A stretch of 64,000 nucleotides of DNA from Pseudozyma flocculosa PF-1 (taxonomy: Eukaryota > Basidiomycota > Ustilaginomycetes > Ustilaginales > Ustilaginaceae): NCBI RefSeq assembly GCF_000417875.1, contig NW_006920895.1, positions 250,647 to 314,646 of the forward strand, given 5' to 3'. Positions within the stretch are counted from its first letter, which is position 1. Every line of letters starts with the position of its first letter. Shown here in pieces: positions 1-9,936 of the stretch. The translations under genes and the position numbers were made by a program. The notes under the pieces were generated by a model. It made no database searches. It saw only the letters and a list, made by a program, of their open reading frames with translations, and was not told where the DNA came from.

Positions 1-40
1 GCACCGCACCGCACCGCACCGCACCGCACCGCACCGCACC
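1..40. repeat. (GCACC)8 pentanucleotide tandem repeat
   Basis: Eight perfect GCACC units open the window and then degrade into GCACCGAAC variants up to about position 60. It is one of several 5-bp microsatellites in this window. The sequence begins inside the array, so its true length is unknown. Confidence 0.9.
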
Positions 41-1112
41 GAACGCACCGAACGCACGCCGCCTGGCTCCTCCTTCTCGTTTCCCCACCTCCTTCCATCG
101 CATCCCCCGCCCTCGTCATCATTGCCACCACCACGCGACGACAAACGACGACGACGACGACGAACACCATCTCCATCACCACCACCACAGCCCGTCACAC
201 GACGCGACTTTCCTCCCTTCCTCCCTCTCTCTACCTCTCTCTCGCTCGCCCCTCTTCCGTGCCCCTCCTTTGTCGTCTCGGCCCGACTCCCTTGCCCATC
301 CAGCCTGCAGCGGACCGCCGTCGACGTCACCCGTCATCCGGACTTTGACGCGCAGCGCGTGCCCGCACGCTCCGGCCCGCTTTCTCGCTCGACGCCTCGG
401 TTCAGCGACCGCCCATCCGCCTCCCGCGGCTCGCCGTCGTCGTTTCCCATCCGCCGGCCACCTGCTCCCCGCGTTGCGCAACTCGCTCCTCGGCAGCTCA
501 CACCTTCACTTGATCTCGTCGAGGCGCACAGCAGGCTCCTCGTCCGTCTGGCCCCTTCGCCTTCCGAATCAAACGGACAGCCGCCGTAGGACGACACCTC
601 AGCTGCCGCCGATCCGCTCGCGTCGGCCGCCGCGTCCTCGCCGCCCCCTACGCTCCTTTCAAATCGGTCCCTCGCCAAGGCATCCACGACGTCGCTGTCA
701 CCGACCGCGTCTAGCTGCTCTCGGGAACGCTTCTGAGAGGTCGCATCCGTTCAGCCGCTAGTCGGTCGAACAACTCAAAGGTGCGCCAGCAGACGCTCCA
801 GCCAGCACTGCAGCAGCAGGATCACTCCGTTAGCTGCACACTGCGCCGACGACTTCGCCCTCGTTTCGGCACCACCATCTCCACCACGAAGTAGTCGGCA
901 CTAGATCGCCCTACCTCGCCGTGGCTTCCGTCGACCCTATCCGACGCCAGACGAGATCGAGCGAGCGAACTAATCCAGCTCCTTCTCGATCACGCTCGCC
1001 GACCACCGCCTCCGCCGGTCGACGAATCCATCCGCGACCTACATCCACGCGACTTCGCTCGTCGTCGTCCGGGTCCAGCTGTCACCGCCCCCAGGACCAC
1101 TGACGCCTTGCA
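41..1112. other. Gene-free region upstream of TUP1 (promoter and leader)
   Basis: I see no recognisable protein here. The stretch is pyrimidine-rich around 200-260 (CTCTCT runs) and contains many TCG/CGA-rich segments. Open frames such as the one at 122-589 are proline/arginine/serine-rich and have no family features. It most likely holds the TUP1 promoter and a long 5' leader, possibly with an intron. No clear TATA box was found. Confidence 0.5.
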
Positions 1113-4100
1113 ATGTCCAGCATGTACAACCACCGCAACCCGAACGCATCGCAGGGAGCACAGCCCGGCGGCCCGCCCCCTCCCGGCGCTGGCGGCCCTT
1201 CTTCGCAGGCAGCGGCGGCGGCGGCAGCTGCAGCCGCAGCAGCGCAGGGTCAGCATCCCGGCCAGCCTCCGGCAGGCGGACTCGGTGCTCCTTCTTCCGC
1301 CCCGCCGCCGGGCGCACAGGGTGGACCTCCCGGCTCGCCGCCGCCGCCGCTGCTGCGGCTGCTGCTGCCGCCCAGAATGCCAGCTCCGGACGCCTTTCCG
1401 ACCTGCTCGATTTCGTCAAGCACGAGTTTGNNNNNNNNNNNNNNNNNNNNCCGCTGCTGCGGCTGCTGCTGCCGCCCAGAATGCCAGCTCCGGACGCCTT
1501 TCCGACCTGCTCGATTTCGTCAAGCACGAGTTTGACCTGCTCGGCAACGACGCTGCCCAGCTCAAGGCTCAAAGAGACGAGATGGAGCATCGAAGTGAGT
1601 GTCGAAGCTTTTGCGCAGTGTCGCACCTTTTCCGCGCTTTCTCATCCTGTGTGCAAGGGGGGTCGAATCGCTCTGGACTCGCTGCATGGACGGAATAGCC
1701 GGCTGACCCTTGAATGATCCCGGCCCGGACAACGTATCTTTGCCCCCCGCGCTTTTGTTCTGCCACAGTTACGCAGCAGATGAACGAGGTGGTCCTGATG
1801 CAGACACACATCTTTGAGCTCGAGAAGAGGCACACCCAGATCATCCAGCAGTAAGTTGCCGCTGCCGCCCGGTGTTTGCGTCTGCGCTTTGCGTCGATGA
1901 GGGCTGACATGCCTCTCGACCCGGCTGCCTGCTCTGCCCGCTCAGGTACGAGGAAGAAGTCAAGAGGCTGCGCAGCATCCTCGACTCTCGCGGCCTGTCG
2001 GCCGAACACGGCGCCGCAGCGCCTCCTGGCGCTCCCGTCGGTGGTCCGCCGCACCTCCCCGCATCAGGTGCATCTGGACCTCCGCCGATCGCCTCGGCCG
2101 GAGCGGCTCCGCCTGCTTCGGGCTCGGGCGCCGGATCCAGCGCAGGCATCTTTGGAGGGCCCAGCAGCAATGGCGGCCCCGGACCCGGCGGACCAGACTC
2201 GTACGGACGAGGGCAAAACGGCTTCGACCGGGAGCGGGAGGCGGGCAGGCCTGGAGGACCCGCCAACGCCAAGGATGGCAAGCGGATGCGGGTCGAGGGA
2301 GGACCGGGATCGTACCACGGCGGACCTCCGAGCCCGGGGTTTGAACGCGAGCGCGAGCGCGACAGCTGGATCAAGAAGGAGGAGCGGGATCGCGAGCGCG
2401 GACCGAGAGAGGAAAAGTGGGATCGTGACCGCGAGCGCGGGGGCCCTCCAGGCATAGGCCCGGGCCCAGGTCCCGGACCCGGTCCGGCGCAGTCGCCGCA
2501 CGGTCCTCCGCCGCTCCCGCCGTCTTCGTCGTACAGCCGCGAAGTGTCGCATCGCGAGGGGCGTGACCGCGAGCGCGGGCCGGCGACGGAACGACCGACG
2601 GCCGACGGTGCCGCGCTCTCGGCCAGCGGCACTGTCTCGCCCGGAGCCGGCACCAGCGCGGCTGCAGGCAACGTCAGCCTGGCCAACCTGAGCGACATGG
2701 ACCCGGATGATGTGCCGCGCGAGCTGAAGAAGGAGGGCAGCGACTGGCTCGCCATCTTCAACCCCAAGGTCAAGCGGGTGCTCGACGTGAATCTGGTGCA
2801 CACGTTCCTGCATGAGAGGTGAGTGTGCGCGCGGTGGCGGTGGCGGTGGTTGCCTCGGGCGTGATATCCGCTTGCTGACAGTGCCGGTCTCCCTCGTCTC
2901 GATGGCGCTCGCCCGCCCCTGCGCAGCGTCGTGTGCTGCGTCCGCTTCTCGGCCGACGGCAAGTACCTGGCGACGGGGTGCAACCGGAGCGCGCAGATCT
3001 ACGACACCAAGACGGGCGCCAAGACGTGCGTGCTGACCGATCAGAACGCCAACAGCAAGGGCGACCTCTACATCCGCAGCGTCTGCTTCAGCCCCGACGG
3101 CAAGTGCCTGGCGACGGGCGCCGAGGACCGCCAGATCCGGATCTGGGACATTGCCAAGAAAAAGGTCAAGAACCTGCTGTCGGGCCACAAGCAGGAGATC
3201 TACTCGCTCGACTACTCCAAAGACGGCCGCATCATTGCGTCGGGCTCGGGCGACAAGACGGTGCGCATCTGGGACGTCGAGACGGGCCAGATGCTGCACA
3301 CGCTCTACACGAGCCCCGGCCTGGAGCACGGGCCGTCGGAGGCGGGCGTGACGAGCGTCAGCATCAGCTCCGACAGCCGGCTGGTGGCGGCGGGCGCGCT
3401 CGACACGCTGGTGCGCGTGTGGGACACGCAGACGGGCCAGCAGCTCGAGCGGCTCAAGAGCCACAAGGACAGCATCTACAGCGTCAGCTTCGCGCCCGAC
3501 GGCAAGAGCCTCATCAGCGGCAGCCTGGACAAGACTCTGAAGCTGTGGGACCTCACGGGCACCAGCAAGGCGGCCCAGGAGGGCGGCCGCGCCGAGGACA
3601 AGGGCGGCCAGGCGACGTGCGCCACCACCTTCCTCGGGCACAAGGTGAGAACGGATCCCCCCCGCTTTCCGTCGTGGGCCGCGTGACGCACACAGGCGCT
3701 GACTGCTCCTCGTTTGCGCCCTTTCTCGTTTCTCCTCCTGTTCCACCTTGTCGACCTCGACCTCGACCGCACCTGTAGGACTACGTCCTCTCCGTCTCGT
3801 GCTCACCGGACGGGCAGTGGGTGGCCTCGGGATCCAAGGACCGCGGCGTCCAGTTCTGGGACCCCAAGACGGCCCAGACGCAGTTTGTGCTGCAGGGCCA
3901 CAAGAATTCGGGTGAGTGATCGTACTGCCTGGGCCGCCCCAGCATCATGCGACCGTGGCGACGTCCCTCTGACCTTGCATCGCCCGTCCCTCTGCCCCAC
4001 GCTGCATTCACAGTAATTGCCATCAACCTCAGCCCTGCCGGTGGCTTGCTGGCGACGGGAAGCGGCGACTTCAAGTGAGTTTGACCCTCGGCCGCACCGT

Positions 4101-4226
4101 CGTTGCCTCCCGTCGAACATGACCATGCTGACCGCGTGCTGACCGCCCTGAACCCCCCTCGTGGCTCCTTGCCTCGCCCCGCCGCGCAGCGCCCGCATCT
4201 GGTCGTATGATCGCATTGCCAACTGA
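1113..4226 (+). CDS. TUP1: Tup1-type general transcriptional corepressor (WD40)
   Basis: The protein is a Tup1 corepressor, which in fungi acts with Ssn6/Cyc8 on DNA-bound repressors. Proposed exons are 1113-1594 (broken by a 20-N gap), 1769-1850, 1946-2818, 2927-3644, 3779-3911, 4014-4074 and 4190-4226; phases agree from the gap onward. After an Ala/Gly/Pro-rich start comes the Tup_N tetramerisation helix ([16 protein letters not shown], then QRDEMEHR and [20 protein letters not shown]). A long low-complexity linker rich in RE/RD and GP follows. Seven WD40 repeats then end in blades such as IRIWD, VRIWD, LKLWD, VQFWD and the typical C-terminal [12 protein letters not shown]. The N-terminal frame from the ATG at 1113 does not connect to the Tup_N frame, because of the defective gap. 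I consider this an assembly error rather than a broken gene. Confidence 0.93.
1347..1534. other. 20-N gap flanked by an exact 84-bp duplication (assembly artefact)
   Basis: Positions 1347-1430 and 1451-1534 are identical over 84 bases and lie on either side of the N run at 1431-1450, inside TUP1 exon 1. This looks like two contig ends that overlap but were scaffolded without merging. Removing one copy plus the Ns still leaves the start-codon frame out of step with the Tup_N frame. An extra small error in the GCC/GCT-rich tract is therefore likely. Confidence 0.85.
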
Positions 4227-4722
4227 AGAAAAAGCGGACAGCCAGACGCCGCCTACGCCCCGTCTACCTCTCCCTCTCTCACTTGCCCGCCCAGTGCGCC
4301 TCGTTGCTTGCCGTACTCTGCTTCCGTTCCTCCGCTCTGCGCCCTTTTCTTTTTTCCTTCTCACCATGTCTTTTTACAACCCCGTTGTTGCCCTGTCCGG
4401 CCATCGAAACAGTGCCCCCTCTGCCCTGTTTGCCTGTCGGAAGCCGCGCCGTGATCTGCTCGAAGGACGATTCGTGCTGAAGGGCGCACGGGTGGATGAT
4501 TATGTAAGCGCCCTGGTGACGTTCTCGGGTGTCGGGAAAGCAGCGGTGCGGGTCGGGCTGGACGGGATGGCGAGCTGGCCTGCGGAGCAAAGAGGAAAGC
4601 TTCCTTCTTGCTTCTCGCCGCTCCCCTGCCCACCACCGCAACCACTGCCACGGCACGCGCTCCACCCTCCCTACCTCGTCATCCCTCGGACCAGGCCGCA
4701 GCACGCACGTACAAGGATCACG
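4227..4722. other. Gene-free region between TUP1 and ATP10
   Basis: This 496 bp stretch holds the TUP1 3' end and the ATP10 promoter and leader. An open frame runs through it into ATP10, but its residues look non-coding and the ATP10 targeting peptide begins only at 4723. I see no other element. Confidence 0.5.
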
Positions 4723-6020
4723 ATGCTCCGATCGGCCGCGTCCAGCTGCTCGACGCTGCTGGCTCGCACCACGCTCCTGCCCGCTGCCGCCCCCGCCGTT
4801 CCTTGCTCCTCGCCCTCGTCTGCTTCCCTGCGGTCGGCGGCACGATCCCTCTCCCGTCCTTCGCCGCGATGCCTTGCCTCCTCCTCCTCCTCCTCTTCCT
4901 CAGCCTCGTCTGCCAAGAAGGGCTCTTCCTCGGCTTCATCGAGCTCGACAGCCACGTCGACACCTTCAGCTTCTTCTTCGGCGGAAAGCAGCAGCAGCAG
5001 CAGCAGCAGCGGCGGCACACCGGCCTCGCCCTCCTCTGAACCACCATCCGGCGCCGCCGCCACCGCCGCCGCTGCAGCAGCAGCAGCGCCACCGCCGGGG
5101 CCAAGTAAGCCGCTCGTAGTGGAATCCTCGTCCTCCCCAACACAGCTGGACAAGCTGCCGCTCCCCTTTCTCTCGACGCCGCTCGGCGTGGCGGTGCGGC
5201 CGACGAGCGCGAAAAAGACGTGGGCGCAGCGGCGCGAGGAAATGGTGTCGCAGGAGCGGCGGATGGAGAAGCGCCGCGCCATCGTCAAGCAGGCGACGCG
5301 CGGCTACTTCCACGACTTCCACGCCATCCGCTCCCACGGCGGCAAGACGTGGCGCGCCCCCTCGACCCTGATCCGCGAGGACCGCGCCCTCTTCTTCCCA
5401 GACATTGCCGGATCCTGCCTCGCCGACCGCTCAAAGACGCACACCTCGGACCTCTTTCCCGGCAAAGTCTCGGTCGTCTGCCTCCTTAATTCCAAGATAT
5501 CAGAGGAGCATACCAAGAGCTTCTACGAGCAGACCCTCAGGACGTACGGCGACCACCCCAAGTTCCAACTCGTCATGGTGAGCACGACGCCCCGAGCTTG
5601 CCGCTCGTTCCCTGCCGGGCACACTCCTCTCACCACGCGCACTACTGACACGCTTCCCTTCCCTCTCTCTCTCTCTCTCTCCTCTCTCTCCCGGGCCCGC
5701 TCGCCCGCACGCACGCGCAGATCAACATCCAGGAGAACACGCTCAAGGCGTACCTCATCTCGCTCTTCCTCTCGTCGCTGCGTTCGCAGGTGCCCGAGTC
5801 GCTGCACCGCACCTACCTGCTCAGCGACCAGTCGCTCGAGCTCGAGCGCGACGCCATGGGCTACCACAACAAGCACGTCGGATACACGTACCTCGTCGCG
5901 CCCGACGCCAAGATCCGCTGGGCGGGCTGCGCCTTTGCCGAAAGGGAAGAGGCCACCGCCCTCGCCAGCTGCACCGGCGTCCTCCTCGAGCGCCTCGCCG
6001 AAAAGGCGAGAAAAAAGTGA
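4723..6020 (+). CDS. ATP10: Mitochondrial ATP synthase assembly factor ATP10
   Basis: This is a 384-aa ATP10 homologue, an inner-membrane factor needed to assemble the Fo sector (subunit 6/Atp9 ring) of ATP synthase. Exons are 4723-5577 and 5721-6020, with a phase-0 intron (GTGAGC...CAG) carrying a CT-rich tract. The start is chosen at MLRSAASSCSTLLARTTLL, an arginine/serine/leucine-rich mitochondrial presequence. Residues about 60-130 form a serine- and alanine-rich spacer unusual for the family. The conserved domain starts near residue 165 (KTWAQRREEMVSQER). It includes the thioredoxin-fold strand GKVSVVCLLNS and the C-terminal block VGYTYLVAPDAKIRWAGCA. It converges with the oxidoreductase gene, only 250 bp away. 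Confidence 0.9.
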
Positions 6021-6270
6021 GGCGTGGGACCCGCGCCGGCGCGGACCGGCGCGGGCCGCCACCGATGCGGGACTGCTGGGGACAACAAGCTTCTCGACGA
6101 GCGCGCAGGGCAGCCGACCCGCCGTGGCATTGTAGAACGAGGCGGAGCCGGGTGCAAATAGACAAGCCAGGCGGTAGTTGCCGGGGCGAGCCGCCGACGG
6201 CACGACAGGCCGGATCTATGGAACTGGAAACATCGACGTCGGGGCATCTCGGCCAGGCTCGGCCCGCGCC

Positions 6271-7470
6271 TCACGCCTCGAGCTTCTGCATGATCATGTC
6301 AAACACGACGAGGTCCTGTGCGGCGTCGGCGGGCGTCGTCTTGAGGTCGGTGCCGGTGGTGATGGCGTCGTGGAGCTGCTCAAACTGGGCCGTGTAGGCG
6401 TCCTTGTAGCTGGTGCGGACGATGCGCTCCGAGTAGATTCCGCGCTCGTCGTTTTCCTTGACCGTGACGCGGAGGGGCAGGCCCTTGACGTAGGGCGTGT
6501 CGATGTCGATGCGGAGGATGCGGTCGTCGGTGTACACCTCGAGGAAGCTCTCGAACACGCCGACGTTGTGGATGCCCGTCGTGTACAGGACGCTGAAGGG
6601 GGGCTGCTGCTCGTGTTTGGGGTCGGCGCTCGAGGCCTGGGTGGTGCGGCGGCCGTGGTACTCGAACTGGGCCGAGATGAACTGGCCGTCGTGCGAGGCA
6701 AACGCGCTGGTGCAGCGCGTGGGCGGGCCGCCGAGGGCCTCGCGCATGAAGCTGAGGTCGTGGCTGCCCAGGGAGCCGAGGAGGCGGTAGACGGCGGCGA
6801 GGCGGGGCGATGCGGCCCTGTCGTCGCCGAGCGCCTCGACGAGGATGTCCCTGGCGAGGCGCGCCTTGTCCTCGGCGGCGTCGGCGGGGATGTCGTTGAC
6901 AAACTTGCGCGGCTCGGTGGCCGACTGGGCGACGAAAAAGGCGTTGGGCCCGACGATGTCCTTGACGATGGCGTGGCGGATGGGTCCGCAGTCGCGCAGC
7001 AGGCGGCGGAACTCGTCAAACGCCGGAGCGTACCGGCGCATGTATCCGACGTAGATCTTTACGCCGTGCTGGTGCGCGGCGTCGTGCACGGCCTGGGCCT
7101 GGCGGTGGGTGAGGGCCATTGGCTTTTCGATAAAGACGTGCTTTCCCGCCCGCGCAGCGTCGAGGGCGCACGAGACGTGGTACTCGTCGCTATTCGCAAT
7201 CAGGACCAGGTCGACGTCCGGCGAGGCTACCAGCTCGGCGCTCGAGGTGTAGGTGCGCGCGATGCCCCACTTGGACGCCGAGTAGGCCACCGCCTCGGCC
7301 GAGACGTCGCACAGCGCCGTCACGACGTACCGGTCAAAGAGGTAGGCAAGCGTGGGGAGGTGCACCACCTGCGTCACCTCGCCCGCCCCGATGATGCCGA
7401 CCCGGATGCGCTGCGACTTGGCGGTCGAGGCCGAGGCCGAGGTCGAGGTCGAGGTTGAGGTCGAGGTCAT
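6271..7470 (-). CDS. Gfo/Idh/MocA family NAD(P)-dependent oxidoreductase
   Basis: This intronless 399-aa protein belongs to the Gfo/Idh/MocA family (inositol/glucose-fructose oxidoreductase type), probably cytosolic. The Rossmann fold starts at RIRVGIIGAGEVTQ (residues about 21-34). The family's EKP motif is at 115-117 (HVFIEKPMAL). The segment VKIYVGYMRRYAPAF fits the start of the substrate-binding domain. The start was chosen at 7470, just upstream of an odd Thr-Ser run (TSTSTSTST, residues 2-10) coded by a short GGTCGA-type repeat. The open frame continues upstream, but those residues look non-coding. The substrate cannot be told from sequence: candidates include sugar alcohols, inositol, biliverdin-like compounds or a dimeric dihydrodiol-type substrate. 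Confidence 0.85.
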   Translation of the reverse strand: MTSTSTSTSTSASASTAKSQRIRVGIIGAGEVTQVVHLPTLAYLFDRYVVTALCDVSAEAVAYSASKWGIARTYTSSAELVASPDVDLVLIANSDEYHVSCALDAARAGKHVFIEKPMALTHRQAQAVHDAAHQHGVKIYVGYMRRYAPAFDEFRRLLRDCGPIRHAIVKDIVGPNAFFVAQSATEPRKFVNDIPADAAEDKARLARDILVEALGDDRAASPRLAAVYRLLGSLGSHDLSFMREALGGPPTRCTSAFASHDGQFISAQFEYHGRRTTQASSADPKHEQQPPFSVLYTTGIHNVGVFESFLEVYTDDRILRIDIDTPYVKGLPLRVTVKENDERGIYSERIVRTSYKDAYTAQFEQLHDAITTGTDLKTTPADAAQDLVVFDMIMQKLEA

Positions 7471-8211
7471 CGCGTTGCCCGTTAGGGAGGGGAGAGGGGG
7501 AGACGGGATGGGATGAGATGAGATGGAGCGGCGTGGAAAAGGAAGAGGAGCGACAGCAACGGCGGTGGTGGAGGATGGTGGTGGCGGGAAGAGTCTCAAA
7601 GGATGGCAAAGGAAGAAGAGAGCAGGCAGGCCGCGATGACTGACGTGCCCTTTCGATGGAAGGCGGTAGCGAAGGCAGGCAGAAAGGCGGTCCGGTCCGA
7701 GCGGCGTCGATGCGTCGTGCCCGCAGCACCTCGCATGTGGAGGCCAGGACGACCAGGAGGACCGTCTCCACGCGCCCCACACCTTCGCCCCCCAAATGGG
7801 GCCACCGCTCAACGACCTCATCATCGAACAAGTCTATCGTTGCGTCTTCGATTCGTATAGAGACGTAAGGCGTTCCACAGCGGACGCTTTTGGGATGTTG
7901 CGAGGAGAATACAAGAGAGCTTGGAGAAAGAGGCGAGGGAAAGAGGGGGGACGGTGACGGCGTGCGGCAAAATGAAACCCCGGGGGTCGTGATTGGTTAG
8001 TAGTACATGTTGAAATGCGTCGAGAGAGGGTATCATGTTGCGGATGCAGATGGAGCCGGCGAGACGGCGCGGAACAAGGAGCAGGATGAGGATGGGATGG
8101 GATGGGATGGGATGGGGTCAGGCCTCGTCGCTGCTGTTGGAGAGCGACAGAGGACCAAGAGGGGGGGGAGGGAAAGAAAGGGCAGGGAGAGGAGACGCAG
8201 CGGGGCCGGCC
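7471..8211. other. Gene-free region between oxidoreductase and permease genes
   Basis: The 741 bp hold the oxidoreductase promoter and the permease 3' region. A short GATGG/GGGAT pentamer run lies at about 8091-8116, and a G-rich tract at 8159-8180. No coding sequence is recognised. Confidence 0.5.
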
Positions 8212-9936
8212 TCAGAAGACCCAGGCCAGGAAGCGTCCCCAGGCGTTGGTGGGCGTGGGCTCCTCGACCTCGTCCTTGGGGTCCAGCCGTCCGCTGTCGA
8301 GGTCAATGTCCTCGATGCGCACCATCTTGGTCTTGTACCACAGCTTGTACCCGATCCACGGCACGAAAAACAGCGGGATGCCCAGGTACGACGTGAGGAA
8401 GCTCGTGGCGGTAAAGTTGCCATTGAGGAACGTCGACCAGCCCGAAAAGACGATGATGATGGCCAGCGCGACGATGGCGAACCAGCTCGTGTAGGGCTGC
8501 AGCCGCGCGCGGTAGGGCAGCGCGCTGCGGTCGTAGCCCTGCACGATGGTCGCCTTGCGGAAGCGCAGGTAGGCCCAACTGACGGTGGCCCACGCAAACA
8601 GGCCCGCCACCGTCGAGAGCGAAGAGAGCCAGAGGAACGCCGTGCCGCCGCCGCTAGAGACGCCCAGGTAGCTGAAGGCGCCAAAGGAAAGCGAGAACAG
8701 CACGGCCGGGTAGGGGACGCCGCGCTTGTCGACGATGGCAAACACCTTTGGCACCTGCTTCTCGAGCGCCATGGCGTACAGCGACCGGCTGGCCACATAG
8801 ACGTAGCTCGAGCCCGCCGAAAAGGCCGAGATGAGGATGACGGCGTTGATGATGTGCGGCAGTACCGCGACGCCGGCGCGGTCAATGGCAATGACCCACG
8901 GCGAGGCGGCCGAGTAGAGGCCGTCGGACTTGAGGCGCGGCTCGTTGTAAGGCACGATCATGCCCATGATCAGGATCGAGAGAATGTAGAACACGCAGAT
9001 GCGGTAAAGAACCCTCTTCGACGCCTTGGGGATCTGCTTCGACGGGTTCGAGGCCTCGCCCGCGGCGAGCACGACGGTCTCGACGCCGATGTAGGTGAAG
9101 GCGGCATTGGGGATGGCCGAAAAGAAGGCGAGGAAGCGGCCCTTGGCGCCAGCAATGCCCGCGTACTGCGCAAACGGACCGGGGTCGTTCCAGTACCGGA
9201 AGCCGAGTCGGTCGTGGTGCGGTCCGCCGCCGAGGTCGATGATGATGCCGAAGAGGATGAGGCCGAGAAAGGCGAGGATCTTGACCATCGAAGTGATGAC
9301 TTCGGACTCGCCGTAGAAGTTGACGCCAACCAGGTTGAGCGCCGCGATCAGGACCCACATGATGGTGATCCAGACCGCGATGCTGATGTCCTGGTTCCAG
9401 TACTGGATCACCGACGAGGCTGCGCTAAGCTCACTTGCGATGCCAATAGCGTAACAGTAGAAGTAGTTGAGGCCTAGCGTATAGCCAACGCTGGGATCGA
9501 TGAAGCGGGTGGCAAAGTGCATGAAGGAGCCCGAGACGGGAAGGCAGGCGGCCATCTCGCAAAGGCCTTCCATGACGGGTACCAAGACAGAGCCGACCAG
9601 GGTGAAGGCCAGCAGCACGCCGACGGGGCCGGCGTTGGCGAGTGCGTATCCTGCGCCGACAAAGAGACCGGTGCCGATACCGCCGCCGATACCAATCATC
9701 TGGATGTGGCGGCTCTTGAGCTTGCGCGCCGTCTGTCCGACGCCGCCGTGGCCGAGGTCAAAGGGGCTGGGGGTGCTGCTGCGCGACTGCTTGGATGCGT
9801 CCTCGCTGTCGAGCTCCTTGGGCGTCGAGGGGTACGACTTGCCGATCGAGGGCGCGACGATCTGCTGGCCCTCGTAGGACATGATGCCGCCCTCCTCGTG
9901 CGCGACGACGGGCGACTTGGCGTCGTGTTCGGACAT
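8212..9936 (-). CDS. Amino-acid permease (APC superfamily, yeast amino-acid transporter type)
   Basis: This is a 574-aa, intronless plasma-membrane amino-acid/proton symporter of the fungal YAT family. A hydrophilic cytosolic N-terminus (residues 1-74, Ser/Lys-rich) precedes about twelve membrane segments. The first contains the substrate-site motif IGIGGGIGTGLFVGAG. Other family blocks are PVSGSFMHFATRFIDPSVGY, FTYIGVETVVLAAGEASNP and the loop YDRSALPYRARLQPY before the last helices. The cytosolic tail is acidic (KMVRIEDIDLDSGRLDPKDE). The start follows the only Met that gives a normal N-terminus. Substrate range (general versus specific) cannot be decided from sequence. The upstream region has a TATA-like element and a TGACTC motif, the half-site bound by Gcn4-type activators, at 10191-10196; this regulatory reading is speculative. 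Confidence 0.93.
   Translation of the reverse strand: MSEHDAKSPVVAHEEGGIMSYEGQQIVAPSIGKSYPSTPKELDSEDASKQSRSSTPSPFDLGHGGVGQTARKLKSRHIQMIGIGGGIGTGLFVGAGYALANAGPVGVLLAFTLVGSVLVPVMEGLCEMAACLPVSGSFMHFATRFIDPSVGYTLGLNYFYCYAIGIASELSAASSVIQYWNQDISIAVWITIMWVLIAALNLVGVNFYGESEVITSMVKILAFLGLILFGIIIDLGGGPHHDRLGFRYWNDPGPFAQYAGIAGAKGRFLAFFSAIPNAAFTYIGVETVVLAAGEASNPSKQIPKASKRVLYRICVFYILSILIMGMIVPYNEPRLKSDGLYSAASPWVIAIDRAGVAVLPHIINAVILISAFSAGSSYVYVASRSLYAMALEKQVPKVFAIVDKRGVPYPAVLFSLSFGAFSYLGVSSGGGTAFLWLSSLSTVAGLFAWATVSWAYLRFRKATIVQGYDRSALPYRARLQPYTSWFAIVALAIIIVFSGWSTFLNGNFTATSFLTSYLGIPLFFVPWIGYKLWYKTKMVRIEDIDLDSGRLDPKDEVEEPTPTNAWGRFLAWVF

Noticed and set aside
1..60. (GCACC)n at the window edge considered as a telomere
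   Set aside because: It does not resemble the TTAGGG-type telomere usual in basidiomycetes and is followed directly by ordinary gene sequence.
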